NCBI GenBank assembly: GCA_002491565.1
Contig: DKWE01000112.1
Span: 1,623 to 34,654, forward strand
DNA: 33,032 nt
Source of the DNA: Lachnospiraceae bacterium UBA7160
GTDB lineage: Bacteria > Bacillota > Clostridia > Lachnospirales > Lachnospiraceae
Direction: 5' to 3'
The notes beneath the pieces were generated by a model that searched no databases, was not told the DNA's origin, and was given only the letters and a program-made list of their open reading frames with translations. A program made the position numbers and the translations under genes. Below are positions 1 to 8,395 of the stretch, in pieces (the first letter of the stretch is position 1; every line of letters begins with the position of its first letter).

Positions 1-348
1 TCCGGCGGACAGCGCCAGGCGCTGACACTGCTGATGGCAACCCTGAAGAAGCCAAAGCTCCTGCTGCTCGATGAGCACACTGCAGCGCTCGATCCCAAGA
101 CTGCCGCAAAGGTACTCGAGATCACAGACAACATTGTCAACCGCGATCATCTGACGACCCTGATGATCACACACAACATGCGTGATGCTATCAAGCACGG
201 CAACCGTCTGATCATGATGAGCGAAGGAAAAATCATCCTCGACATCAGCGGTGAGGAGAAAAAACGCCTCACGGTAAAAGACTTGCTGCAGCAGTTTGAG
301 AAGGCAAGCGGAGAAGAATTTGCCAACGACCAGGCGCTGCTCAGCTAA
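1..348 (+). CDS. ABC transporter ATP-binding protein, C-terminal part (COG1101-like)
   Basis: The window opens inside the ABC signature (SGGQRQAL), so the Walker A half lies to the left. A Walker B of the form LLLLDEHTAALDP follows, with His where most ABC ATPases have Pro. That variant is typical of the COG1101 ATPases that work with COG2984 binding proteins and COG4120 permeases (TrpXYZ/tryptophan or uncharacterised amino-acid-like uptake). The switch histidine is in MITHNMRDAI. The 115 visible residues end with a normal stop. It powers import at the inner face of the membrane. The binding protein and permease are presumably upstream, outside the window. The family call is firm, the substrate unknown. 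Confidence 0.88.
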   Translation, partial: SGGQRQALTLLMATLKKPKLLLLDEHTAALDPKTAAKVLEITDNIVNRDHLTTLMITHNMRDAIKHGNRLIMMSEGKIILDISGEEKKRLTVKDLLQQFEKASGEEFANDQALLS

Positions 349-787
349 TCAAAGCCCCCGCTGAAAGCATAGCGTTGCCCGCAGGAATAAAGTTCTGAAA
401 CAAGCCAGACAGTGTTTGATTTTTAAGCATATTGGGATAATATAAGGAGGGTGTTGCAAAATTGCCGGCAACCACCACTACTGGTATACGATCAATCGCA
501 CAGATACCAGTCATTGTGGATTTGCCGCATTTTGCGACACCCTCTTTGTGTTCCAAAAACTTTCCTGCAGCCCGCTGATCTGGAGGCCCCGGATACCCTA
601 ACCCTGCTTTTCTAATCTGCGAATTGTACCGATGTAAGCACAGTATTCCAGGCATTGCAGTTCCGATATCCCGGGCAGGAAATCGGTCTGAATATCTGCA
701 GGCTCTTATTCTTTATTCGTCTACACCGCTGGGATTCCATAGGCTCTGCACAGCTGCCACATAACATCCGTCATTTTCAGACGGCTA
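349..787. other. Intergenic region between ABC ATPase and marR-like gene
   Basis: The 439 bases between two converging genes contain one dispersed palindromic repeat at 447-544 (separate entry). The remainder has no convincing gene. On the minus strand around 600-780 there are short coding-like stretches in shifting frames with stops, which may be debris of a decayed gene, but I recognise no family. A short stem (CCGTC/GACGG, about 755-776) follows the marR stop on the minus strand without a T-run. Confidence 0.4.
447..544. repeat. Dispersed nested-hairpin repeat, copy A
   Basis: The outer arms GAGGGTGTTGCAAAATTGC (left) and GCATTTTGCGACACCCTC (right) are near-perfect inverted repeats. An inner stem (ACTGGTAT/ATACCAGT) sits between them. 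Two further copies occur at 8396-8490 and 17466-17565. The outer arms are conserved and the inner hairpins differ. All three lie at gene 3' ends, so the element could act as a bidirectional terminator, a structured RNA or a MITE-like repeat. Confidence 0.75.
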
Positions 788-1420
788 TCACCCCGTAAAT
801 TTAACGAGTCTTGTCAGTATCCGCATCAGCTCTTTTCCATCCTCTTCTCCGAGGTAAAGCCACAGCTTCCGGTACCAGGCCAGCACACGCTTCTGTGTGC
901 GGATCGCCTGTGCACGTCCTGACTCCGTGATATAGACCAGCACTCTGCGGCTGTCCTTCTCATCATCACAGCGAACAATCAGCTGCTTTTCCTCCAGGCG
1001 ACGCAGAATGTCTGCCATCCGCCCCGATCCGACCTGCAGCTGTTCTCTCAAAAAGCCAGAGGAAACCCCGTCCTTCTGGAAGGCAAGATAATGCAGAAGC
1101 CCCTCCTCACCGCTCGCGCTCGCCGTTGTCACTTTCTGCTCTCTGCGCCTGCCAAGGCTGGCAAACAAGCGGTACAGCTCGCTGCTGACCGCATCTGGCT
1201 CCTTCTCATCAGCCTGCCTGCTGCCAGGCTGCTCCGCCTGCCTTTCATCAGCCTGTCTATCACCTGACTGCTCCGCCTGCCTTTCATCAGCCTGACTGCC
1301 GCCGGACTGCTCTGCCTGCTCCTCATCAGACCGCACCCCGCCAGACGGGTCTGTTTCTTCTCCGCCTCTACTCTCGAATTCATTACAAGCAGAATGCTCC
1401 CCATCCACACACTCACTCAT
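788..1420 (-). CDS. MarR-family transcriptional regulator with repetitive acidic N-terminal extension
   Basis: The C-terminal ~130 of 210 residues form a MarR winged helix: a helix-turn-helix around GFLREQLQVGSGRMADILRRLEEKQLIVR, then the acidic wing CDDEKDSRRVLVYITESGRA. The first ~75 residues are unlike MarR proteins, being rich in E, Q, D, S and G. They contain about three copies of a 13-residue unit (ADERQAEQSGDRQ-like) from a 39-bp tandem repeat. The ATG at 1420 has a G-rich ribosome site (GGTGGGGG) about 10 bases upstream. A start inside the extension is possible, but the repeat keeps the frame open. It lies 175 bp downstream of the citrate synthase on the same strand. The ligand is unknown. 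Confidence 0.85.
   Translation of the reverse strand: MSECVDGEHSACNEFESRGGEETDPSGGVRSDEEQAEQSGGSQADERQAEQSGDRQADERQAEQPGSRQADEKEPDAVSSELYRLFASLGRRREQKVTTASASGEEGLLHYLAFQKDGVSSGFLREQLQVGSGRMADILRRLEEKQLIVRCDDEKDSRRVLVYITESGRAQAIRTQKRVLAWYRKLWLYLGEEDGKELMRILTRLVKFTG
1206..1334 (-). repeat. 39-bp in-frame minisatellite in the marR-like gene
   Basis: The word TCATCAG recurs at 1206, 1245, 1284 and 1323 on the plus strand, exactly 39 bp apart. This gives about 3.3 units, each encoding 13 residues. Units differ by a few substitutions, and the length preserves the reading frame. Copy number may vary between strains. Confidence 0.9.
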
Positions 1421-1595
1421 CTTGCGTAATCCCCCACCTATTGTCCATTTACCAGAAAATCGAATGTCTCGCCTGCCAGACAGCCGGACTGCTCACAATT
1501 CTTTCCAACGGGACCTCAAAGACACAGGCTTACTTCCGCGCTGCGTCCGCAAAACGTGCTACCGGCGCGTACTGTTCACGCCCCTTCACACATCG

Positions 1596-2939
1596 CTACC
1601 TCAAATCCCGCGGCACATATTCCCGCTCCGGACACAGGCTCTTATACGCCGGACGTATAATCTTATCCATGCTGACCAGCTCCTCCATCCGGTGTGCACT
1701 CCATCCGACAATACGGGCAATCGCAAACAAAGGCGTATACAGTTCCATCGGAATCCCCAGCATATCATAGACAAAGCCGCTGTAGAAATCTACATTCGGG
1801 CTCACCCCTTTGTACATCTTGCGCTGCTTCGCAATCAGCGCCGGAGCAATCCGCTCTACACGCTCATACAAGGACATATCTTCCTCCCTGTTCTTCTGCA
1901 CAGCCAGCTTCTCCACAAAGCCCCGCAGCGCCCTCTCACGTGGATCCGATACGGAATAGACCGCATGACCCATACCATAAATCAAGCCCTTTCGATCGAA
2001 CGTTTCCTTATTCAAAATCTGTGACAGGTACCACTCAATCTCTTCCTCATCCGCATGGTCGCGCACATGTTCCCGGATATCGTCCATCATCTTCATCACC
2101 ATCAGATTTGCACCGCCGTGCTTTGGTCCTTTCAGGGAGGACAGCGCTGCCGCAATCGCTGAATACGTATCTGATCCGGAGGAAGTCACAACACGGGTCG
2201 TAAACGTTGAATTGTTACCGCCACCATGCTCCATATGCAAAATCAGAGCAACCTCAAGCACCTTTGCTTCCAGATAAGTGAAATTCGTATCCGGACGCAG
2301 CATCCGAAGAAAGTTCTCAGCGGTGGACAGCTCCGGCTCTGGGCGGTGTATGTACATACTTCCATCCCGCTCATAATGATTGTATGCATGATACCCATAA
2401 ACGGCAAGCATAGAAAACACACTGATCAGCATGATACACTGACGCAGCACATTGTCCAGATCCAGTACAGATGCCTGACGGTCATAGTAAGCCAATGTCA
2501 GCACACTCTTTGTCATTGAATTCATAATATCCACGCTCGGCGCCTTCATAATGACATCCCGCGTGAAATTCGTCGGAAGATCCCGGCTCTCAGCCAGCAC
2601 CTGCTTAAATGTCTCCATCTCTTCCTTTGTCGGAAGTGCGCCAAACAAAAGGAGATACGCCATCTCTTCAAATCCGAACAGCTCCTCTGCTCCGCCCCGG
2701 ATCAGCTCCTCGACATTATACCCCCGGTACAGCAGCCGCCCATCACAGGGAACACGCTTCCCATTGCTCTCATCAAATGCAATCACACTGGAAATATTTG
2801 TGAGACCTGCCAGGACTCCCGTCCCATTCAGATCGCGAAGTCCGCGCTTGACTCCATATTCCCGGTACAGATCCTGCTCAATCTGATCCGACTGTGCACA
2901 AATCGGCGCCTTCTTTTTTACATAATCCTGAATATTCAT
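1596..2939 (-). CDS. Citrate synthase (citrate/2-methylcitrate synthase family)
   Basis: It condenses acetyl-CoA with oxaloacetate (possibly propionyl-CoA) in the cytoplasm. The 447-residue protein has the full family signature: MEHGGGNNST (His238), LKGPKHGGAN (His274), GMGHAVYSVSDPRERAL (His325 with the nearby Arg pair) and the catalytic Asp in PNVDFYSG (Asp384). The ATG at 2939 follows GGGGAGGAATTGG, a strong ribosome site. The ~30-residue N-terminal lead and the length match the longer clostridial type. In anaerobes it normally feeds glutamate synthesis through an incomplete TCA branch. No aconitase or isocitrate dehydrogenase lies next to it. Citrate versus methylcitrate specificity cannot be settled from sequence alone. 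Confidence 0.93.
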   Translation of the reverse strand: MNIQDYVKKKAPICAQSDQIEQDLYREYGVKRGLRDLNGTGVLAGLTNISSVIAFDESNGKRVPCDGRLLYRGYNVEELIRGGAEELFGFEEMAYLLLFGALPTKEEMETFKQVLAESRDLPTNFTRDVIMKAPSVDIMNSMTKSVLTLAYYDRQASVLDLDNVLRQCIMLISVFSMLAVYGYHAYNHYERDGSMYIHRPEPELSTAENFLRMLRPDTNFTYLEAKVLEVALILHMEHGGGNNSTFTTRVVTSSGSDTYSAIAAALSSLKGPKHGGANLMVMKMMDDIREHVRDHADEEEIEWYLSQILNKETFDRKGLIYGMGHAVYSVSDPRERALRGFVEKLAVQKNREEDMSLYERVERIAPALIAKQRKMYKGVSPNVDFYSGFVYDMLGIPMELYTPLFAIARIVGWSAHRMEELVSMDKIIRPAYKSLCPEREYVPRDLR

Positions 2940-3220
2940 CCAATTCCTCCCCTGCAGTCATGTATTTCCCAACGAGTAACTCAGATGTCGCAGCTCAGCC
3001 ATTCCCTCTTGCAAGCCACAGACATACTTTCCGCGCAAGCGATCTGCTGCTGTATACCTTCTGTCTTTATCTGATCTGTAACATCCAAACGACCATGCCT
3101 GCCGACGCGGACGCCGACACTTTCGCAAACGTTTTATCTCGCAGTGCGAGCTTTTTACAGCTTACCACACTTTTCGAAAAAGCACAAGCGATTTTAGAAA
3201 AACTTAACAAACGATTCCCG

Positions 3221-3257
3221 TTGCGGTCTCCGCAAAAATTGCTTATACTAGTATAAG
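3221..3257 (+). promoter_or_regulatory. Promoter and two palindromes upstream of the MerR-methyltransferase gene
   Basis: TTGCGG (3221-3226) and TATACT (3244-3249) are 17 bp apart and could form the promoter. Two perfect dyads overlap it: TTGCGG-TCT-CCGCAA at 3221-3235 on the -35, and the 16-bp palindrome CTTATACTAGTATAAG at 3242-3257 on the -10. The arrangement suggests autoregulation or a second repressor. The rest of the 2940-3318 gap separates divergent genes and shows no other gene. A weak minus-strand promoter for citrate synthase may lie near 3150-3180. Confidence 0.5.
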
Positions 3258-3318
3258 ATGTGCCAGACGCATCTGTTTTCCCTCTACTCTGAACTACTCC
3301 AAGAAAGGAGCACTTACG

Positions 3319-4500
3319 ATGAAGCTCCCTGGCTACTACTCCTCCGGACAGTTCGCCCGCATGGCGAATGTATCCGTCCGCACTGTCCGTTTTTATGACC
3401 GGCAGAATATTCTGAAGCCATCCTATGTCACACCTTCCGGTGCCCGGTTCTACACAGACTCGGATTTTGCCCGCCTGCAGCAGATTCTGCTTTTGAAATA
3501 TCTCGGCTTCTCACTTGACGATATCCGGGAACTGACCATCAATGACGCAGACAGCCATTTTCTGCTTCATTCTCTGACTCTGCAAAAAAAACTGGTGCAG
3601 GACCGCATTGAACAGATGCAGCTTGTCGAACACGCAATCGAGGACACGATGCAGGCGATCCAGGCAGGCAGCCAGACAGACTGGAGCCAGATACTCGAGC
3701 TGATCCACCTGACCGGAATGGAGAAGAGTCTGAAATCGCAGTATCAGGATGCGACGAATCTCTCCGCCCGTATCCGCCTTCACCGCGATTATTCCGTCAA
3801 TCAGCAGGGATGGTTTCCCTGGGTCTTTGAGCAATGCCAGATCTGCCCTGGCATGCGCATTCTGGAGCTGGGGTGCGGCGACGGAGCACTCTGGGTGGAA
3901 AACCTTCAGGCGATCCCGGCTTCCTGTTCCATCACGCTCTCGGACATCTCCGAAGGCATGCTGCGCGACGCGCGCAGAACGATCGGACAGGACGACCCGC
4001 GCTTTTCCTACGCTGCTTTCGACTGCTGCGCTATTCCCTGTCCAGATGCATCGTTTGACCTTGTGCTCGCGAACCACGTCCTCTTCTACTGTCATGATCT
4101 TCCCTCTGTCTTCCGGGAAGTGCGCCGTGTACTGCGCCCGGACGGCCGTTTCTTCTGCAGTACCTATGGCAGCGCTCACATGCGCGAAATCAGCAGCCTT
4201 GTACAGGAATTCGACAGCCGTATCGTTCTCTCCGGCGAGACTTTATACGAGCGTTTTGGTCTGGAAAACGGAGAGGCCCTGCTGCATCCTTTCTTCCCGC
4301 AGATACACTGCGTACATTATGAGGATGCCATTGAGATCGACCGCGCAGAACCTCTGATTGAGTATATTCTCTCCTGTCACGGCAACCAGAACCAATACCT
4401 GCTCGACCGCTACCATGAATTCCGCAGCTTCACCGAGCAGAAGACGTCCTCCGGCTTCCACATCACAAAAGATGCAGGACTATTCTGCTGTAAATTGTAA
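3319..4500 (+). CDS. MerR-type DNA-binding domain fused to a SAM-dependent methyltransferase
   Basis: Residues ~5-75 form a MerR winged helix (YYSSGQFARMANVSVRTVRFYDR, then FARLQQILLLKYLGFSLDDIREL). Residues ~85-118 form the usual dimerisation coiled coil. From ~165 a class I methyltransferase begins: motif I ILELGCGDGALW (181-192), motif II acidic LSDIS (Asp209), then FDLVLANHVLFY and VRRVLRPDGRF, as in Methyltransf_11/25 proteins. A good ribosome site (AAAGGAG) precedes the ATG. In this fusion the enzyme half may be the effector sensor or may modify a small toxic compound. The next gene, rfbA, has a MerR-style promoter, so it is a candidate regulator of rhamnose synthesis. The methyl acceptor is unknown. 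Confidence 0.9.
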   Translation: MKLPGYYSSGQFARMANVSVRTVRFYDRQNILKPSYVTPSGARFYTDSDFARLQQILLLKYLGFSLDDIRELTINDADSHFLLHSLTLQKKLVQDRIEQMQLVEHAIEDTMQAIQAGSQTDWSQILELIHLTGMEKSLKSQYQDATNLSARIRLHRDYSVNQQGWFPWVFEQCQICPGMRILELGCGDGALWVENLQAIPASCSITLSDISEGMLRDARRTIGQDDPRFSYAAFDCCAIPCPDASFDLVLANHVLFYCHDLPSVFREVRRVLRPDGRFFCSTYGSAHMREISSLVQEFDSRIVLSGETLYERFGLENGEALLHPFFPQIHCVHYEDAIEIDRAEPLIEYILSCHGNQNQYLLDRYHEFRSFTEQKTSSGFHITKDAGLFCCKL

Positions 4501-4521
4501 AAACATGAAATGCATGACCTT

Positions 4522-4588
4522 TTGACGCTTGTATCATCAAATAATTTAAAAAAGTGCTTGCAGGTGACGTAACGTCACCATATATACT
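4522..4588 (+). promoter_or_regulatory. rfbA promoter with MerR-type dyad in a 19-bp spacer
   Basis: TTGCAG (4558-4563) and TATACT (4583-4588) are separated by 19 bp. The spacer region is filled by the perfect dyad GGTGACGTAACGTCACC (4563-4579), centred on an A. A long spacer with a dyad between -35 and -10 is the hallmark of promoters activated by MerR-family DNA distortion. An alternative -10 (TATATA, 4581-4586) would give 17 bp. A second weaker promoter, TTGACG (4522-4527) with TTTAAA 17 bp on, lies just upstream. Confidence 0.65.
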
Positions 4589-4628
4589 AATTCCAGAATC
4601 AAAACCAGAACGAAAGGAGAGCGATCTA

Positions 4629-5531
4629 ATGAAGGGAATTATTCTTGCAGGCGGATCGGGCACACGCCTGTATCCACTTACCATGGTGACTTCCAAGCAG
4701 CTGCTTCCGATTTACGACAAGCCAATGATCTATTATCCGATGTCGGTCCTGATGAATGCAGGCATCCGCGATATTCTGATCATCTCCACTCCGCAGGACA
4801 CCCCGCGCTTCCATGAATTGCTCGGAGATGGGAGCCAGTTCGGCGTCCACCTCTCCTATGAGGTACAGCCAAGCCCGGACGGCCTGGCGCAGGCATTCCT
4901 GATCGGAGAAGATTTCATCGGCAGCGATACCGTTGCTATGGTACTCGGCGACAACATTTTTACCGGACAGGGCCTGAACCGCCGCCTGAAGGAAGCGGTC
5001 AAAAATGCCGAATCCGGCAAAGGTGCCACAATCTTTGGCTACTATGTCGATGACCCGGAGCGCTTCGGCATCGTCGAATTCGACAAAGAGGGGAAAGCGG
5101 TTTCCATCGAGGAAAAGCCCGCTCACCCGAAGAGCAACTACTGCGTGACCGGACTCTATTTCTATGACAACCGCGTCATTGAATATGCGAAAAATCTGAA
5201 GCCAAGCGCGCGCGGAGAGCTCGAAATCACCGACCTGAACCGCATTTACCTGGAAAAAGGCACACTCAACGTCGAACTGCTCGGACAGGGCTTCACCTGG
5301 CTGGACACAGGCACACATGAAAGCCTGGTCGAAGCCACTAACTTCGTAAAGACCATCGAATCCCACCAGCACCGCAAGATTGCATGCCTGGAGGAAATCG
5401 CCTACCGCAACGGCTGGATCACGCGGGAAGACGTGCTGCAGGTCTACGAAAAAATGAAGAAGAATCAATACGGACAGTACCTGAAAGATGTGCTGGATGA
5501 GAAGTATATCGATTTTCTGCATATTATATAA
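4629..5531 (+). CDS. rfbA: Glucose-1-phosphate thymidylyltransferase
   Basis: It makes dTDP-glucose from dTTP and glucose-1-phosphate, the first step to dTDP-L-rhamnose. The 300 residues match the family length. The nucleotide-binding signature GGSGTRLYPLT is at 8-18, followed by KQLLPIYDKPMIYYP, the metal Asp in VLGDNIF, and EKPAHPKSNYCVTGLYFYD. The start MKGIILAGG was chosen because AAAGGAG lies 9 bases before it. An in-frame ATG is possible further upstream but would read through the promoter. It is first of four rfb genes. Feedback inhibition by dTDP-rhamnose is known for the family. Confidence 0.97.
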   Translation: MKGIILAGGSGTRLYPLTMVTSKQLLPIYDKPMIYYPMSVLMNAGIRDILIISTPQDTPRFHELLGDGSQFGVHLSYEVQPSPDGLAQAFLIGEDFIGSDTVAMVLGDNIFTGQGLNRRLKEAVKNAESGKGATIFGYYVDDPERFGIVEFDKEGKAVSIEEKPAHPKSNYCVTGLYFYDNRVIEYAKNLKPSARGELEITDLNRIYLEKGTLNVELLGQGFTWLDTGTHESLVEATNFVKTIESHQHRKIACLEEIAYRNGWITREDVLQVYEKMKKNQYGQYLKDVLDEKYIDFLHII

Positions 5532-5558
5532 AAATATTCACAAAGAAAGGATGCTATT

Positions 5559-6578
5559 ATGACCATCTTAGTCACCGGCGGCGCCGGATTTATTGGAAGC
5601 AATTTTATCTTTCACATGCTGAAGCAGTACCCGGATTACCGCATTGTATGCATCGACTGCCTGACCTATGCCGGTAATCTCTCAACACTCGCTCCTGTCA
5701 TGGACAACCCGCAGTTTCGTTTTGTAAAGGAAAGTATCACGAACCGCACAGCGGTTTACCAGCTCTTTGAGGAGGAGCATCCGGATATCGTCGTTAATTT
5801 CGCGGCGGAGAGTCACGTTGACCGCTCGATCGAGAATCCGGAGGTCTTCCTTGACACCAACATCAAGGGCACCGCAGTGCTGATGGATGCCTGCCGCAAG
5901 TACGGCATCACACGCTACCATCAGGTCTCAACCGACGAAGTCTATGGCGACCTTCCCCTCGACCGTCCGGATCTCTTCTTCACGGAGGAGACACCGATTC
6001 ACACCAGCAGTCCGTACAGCGCCTCCAAGGCTTCGGCGGATCTGCTTGTACTCGCTTACCACCGGACCTTCGGTCTCCCGGTCACTATCAGCCGCTGCTC
6101 CAACAACTACGGCCCCTATCATTTCCCGGAGAAGCTGATCCCGCTGATGATTGCGAACGCTCTGAATGACAAACCGCTTCCTGTTTACGGAAAGGGTGAA
6201 AACGTCCGTGACTGGCTCTATGTCGAGGACCACTGCCGCGCCATTGACCTGATCATCCACAAGGGCCGTGTCGGCGAGGTCTACAATGTCGGCGGACACA
6301 ATGAAATGCGCAATATTGATATCGTAAAGCTGATCTGCAAGGAGCTCGGCAAGCCGGAGAGCCTCATCACCTATGTGGCTGACCGCAAAGGCCACGATAT
6401 GCGCTACGCGATCGACCCGACGAAAATCCACGAAGAGCTTGGCTGGCTTCCGGAGACAAAATTCGCCGACGGCATCCAGAAGACCATCCGCTGGTATCTG
6501 GACAACCGTACCTGGTGGGAGACCATCATCTCCGGCGAATATCAGAACTACTATGAGAGAATGTACGGAAATCGATAA
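5559..6578 (+). CDS. rfbB: dTDP-glucose 4,6-dehydratase
   Basis: It converts dTDP-glucose to dTDP-4-keto-6-deoxyglucose with tightly bound NAD. It is an extended SDR fold with the Rossmann loop TGGAGFIGSN (6-15), the active-site triad region STDEVYG (Thr125, Asp126, Glu127) and YSASK (Tyr153, Lys157). The typical NNYGPYHFPEKLIP and RDWLYVEDHCRAI stretches follow. Its 339 residues are normal for the family. It starts 27 bp after rfbA with ribosome site AAAGGA. Confidence 0.97.
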   Translation: MTILVTGGAGFIGSNFIFHMLKQYPDYRIVCIDCLTYAGNLSTLAPVMDNPQFRFVKESITNRTAVYQLFEEEHPDIVVNFAAESHVDRSIENPEVFLDTNIKGTAVLMDACRKYGITRYHQVSTDEVYGDLPLDRPDLFFTEETPIHTSSPYSASKASADLLVLAYHRTFGLPVTISRCSNNYGPYHFPEKLIPLMIANALNDKPLPVYGKGENVRDWLYVEDHCRAIDLIIHKGRVGEVYNVGGHNEMRNIDIVKLICKELGKPESLITYVADRKGHDMRYAIDPTKIHEELGWLPETKFADGIQKTIRWYLDNRTWWETIISGEYQNYYERMYGNR

Positions 6579-6592
6579 GGAGGATTACAACC

Positions 6593-7480
6593 ATGAAACT
6601 ACTTGTCACTGGAGTTAAAGGGCAGCTTGGCTACGACGTCGTCAATGAACTGACCGGCCGCGGCCACGAGGCAGTCGGCGTCGATATTGAGGAAATGGAC
6701 ATCACCGACGCAGCCTCCGTCCATTCTGTGATCACTGCCACTGCACCGGATGCTGTGATCCACTGCGCCGCGTGGACTGCCGTAGATTTGGCTGAGGACG
6801 AGGATAAAAAAGAAAAGGTACACCTTGTCAATGCCGTCGGCACGCAGCATATCGCAGATGTCTGCAAAGATCTGGACATCCCGATGATGTACATTTCTAC
6901 TGATTATGTGTTCAACGGCCAGGGGACAGATCCATGGCAGCCGGACTGCAAGGATTACCATCCGCTGAATGTCTACGGAGAGACAAAGCTTGCCGGTGAA
7001 TTAGCGGTTTCCAGCACGCTTTCCAAATATTTCATCGTCCGGATCGCCTGGGTATTCGGTAAGAACGGGAAAAACTTCATCCAGACCATGCTAAAGCTCG
7101 GAAAAACCCACGATACCATCCGTGTTGTCAATGACCAGATCGGGAATCCGACTTACACCTTTGACCTTGCACGGCTCCTGGTCGATATGATTGAAACAGA
7201 TAAATATGGCTACTACCACGCAACAAACGAGGGCGACTATATCAGCTGGTACGATTTCACAAAGGAAATCTTCCGCCAGGCAACAGAGCTTGGACATCAG
7301 GAGTATGCGGAAGACCGTGTGCAGGTGATTCCGGTCTCCACCGCAGAATACGGGGCGTCAAAAGCCGCCCGCCCGTTCAACAGCCGCCTGGACAAGAGCA
7401 AGCTTGCAGCCAATGGCTTTACCCCGCTCCCGGCCTGGCAGGATGCGCTGCACCGGTATCTGCTTGAGTGCGGATTGTAA
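6593..7480 (+). CDS. rfbD: dTDP-4-dehydrorhamnose reductase
   Basis: It performs the final NAD(P)H-dependent reduction to dTDP-L-rhamnose. It is an SDR protein with VTGVKGQLG at 5-13, ISTDYVFNG (101-109) and the catalytic YGETK (Tyr128, Lys132). Its 295 residues fit RmlD. The start is 14 bp after the rfbB stop with ribosome site AAGGAGG. In this operon the reductase precedes the epimerase gene, although the epimerase acts first. Confidence 0.96.
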   Translation: MKLLVTGVKGQLGYDVVNELTGRGHEAVGVDIEEMDITDAASVHSVITATAPDAVIHCAAWTAVDLAEDEDKKEKVHLVNAVGTQHIADVCKDLDIPMMYISTDYVFNGQGTDPWQPDCKDYHPLNVYGETKLAGELAVSSTLSKYFIVRIAWVFGKNGKNFIQTMLKLGKTHDTIRVVNDQIGNPTYTFDLARLLVDMIETDKYGYYHATNEGDYISWYDFTKEIFRQATELGHQEYAEDRVQVIPVSTAEYGASKAARPFNSRLDKSKLAANGFTPLPAWQDALHRYLLECGL

Positions 7481-7781
7481 GTCAATTTTAAAACAGACAG
7501 TGCAAACGTACATGCCCGCATAAGGCATCATCATGGAGGAACGCCCACACATTGTTTCGTGCTTCGCACTCTTGCAACTCTGTCCAGCCATTGAAAAGCT
7601 TCTTTACTATAATATGCCGGAAGCTTTTGCTCACACGGACCAAACGCCTGCACAGAAAGCAAAATTGTGGACCGATTAGTGCGGATTAGCGCCTGCAAGT
7701 CAGATTATTAAGCGACATGCCCCCTTTTAGGGGCCAACAGGACAGGGCTTTCCCAAAAAAGAAATAAAGGAGAACTCACAG
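7481..7781 (+). other. 300-bp gap between rfbD and rfbC
   Basis: No gene is seen. A 9-bp inverted repeat (AAAAGCTTC at 7594-7602, GAAGCTTTT at 7620-7628) encloses a TATAAT-like -10 at 7608-7613 with only a weak -35, a possible internal promoter for rfbC. Downstream, around 7720-7736, lies a short GC stem (GCCCC/GGGGC, loop CTTTTA-like) without a clear T-run. The gap is long for an otherwise tight operon, so rfbC may be separately controlled. Confidence 0.4.
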
Positions 7782-8378
7782 ATGGGACAGATTCAGGTAG
7801 AAAAGAATGTCGGCGGAATTGAGGGACTCTGCGTCATCACCCCGACTGTCCACGGCGACGCCCGCGGATACTTTATGGAAACGTATAATCAGAACGACAT
7901 GCAGGAGGCAGGGCTTACAATGACCTTTGTCCAGGACAATCAGTCCAGCTCGACAAAAGGTGTGCTGCGGGGTCTTCACTTTCAGAAGCAGTACCCGCAG
8001 GGCAAGCTGGTGCGCGCCATTCGCGGCACTGTTTTCGATGTGGCTGTAGACCTGCGCAGCGGCAGCCCGACCTACGGTAAGTGGTTTGGCATCGAGCTCT
8101 CAGAGGAGAACCACAAACAATTCTATATCCCGCAGGGCTTTGCACACGGCTTCCTTGTACTCAGCGATAACGCGGAATTCTGTTACAAATGTACTGATTT
8201 TTATCATCCTGGAGACGAAGGAGGCATCGCTTGGAATGATCCGAAGATCGGAATTGCCTGGCCGCAGGTGACTGGCCATTACAGCGGAAGCGCCTCTGCC
8301 AGCGGCTATGCACTTGCTGACGGCACTCCTTTGAATATCAATGAGCGCGATCAGAAATGGGAGATGCTGCAAAATTAA
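7782..8378 (+). CDS. rfbC: dTDP-4-dehydrorhamnose 3,5-epimerase
   Basis: It epimerises dTDP-4-keto-6-deoxyglucose at C3 and C5. It is a cupin-fold RmlC with VLRGLHFQ (Arg63, catalytic base His66), KLVRAIRGTVFDVAVDLR, FYIPQGFAHGFLVLSD and catalytic Tyr141 in DFYHPGDEGG. The 198 residues are slightly longer than classical RmlC (~180), as in many Firmicutes. AAAGGAG precedes the ATG. It completes the four-step dTDP-rhamnose pathway. Its product would feed cell-wall or capsule glycosyltransferases, none of which are in this window. Confidence 0.96.
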   Translation: MGQIQVEKNVGGIEGLCVITPTVHGDARGYFMETYNQNDMQEAGLTMTFVQDNQSSSTKGVLRGLHFQKQYPQGKLVRAIRGTVFDVAVDLRSGSPTYGKWFGIELSEENHKQFYIPQGFAHGFLVLSDNAEFCYKCTDFYHPGDEGGIAWNDPKIGIAWPQVTGHYSGSASASGYALADGTPLNINERDQKWEMLQN

Positions 8379-8395
8379 TCGCTCAAAACTAACAT

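Noticed and set aside
341..655. 104-codon ORF opposite the end of the first gene
   Set aside because: It overlaps repeat copy A and the end of the ABC ATPase, with no ribosome site or family resemblance.
2940..3240. CcpA (cre) site or strong promoter for citrate synthase
   Set aside because: AAACGTTT-like words are present but do not fit the cre consensus in register, and the best minus-strand -35/-10 pair is weak.
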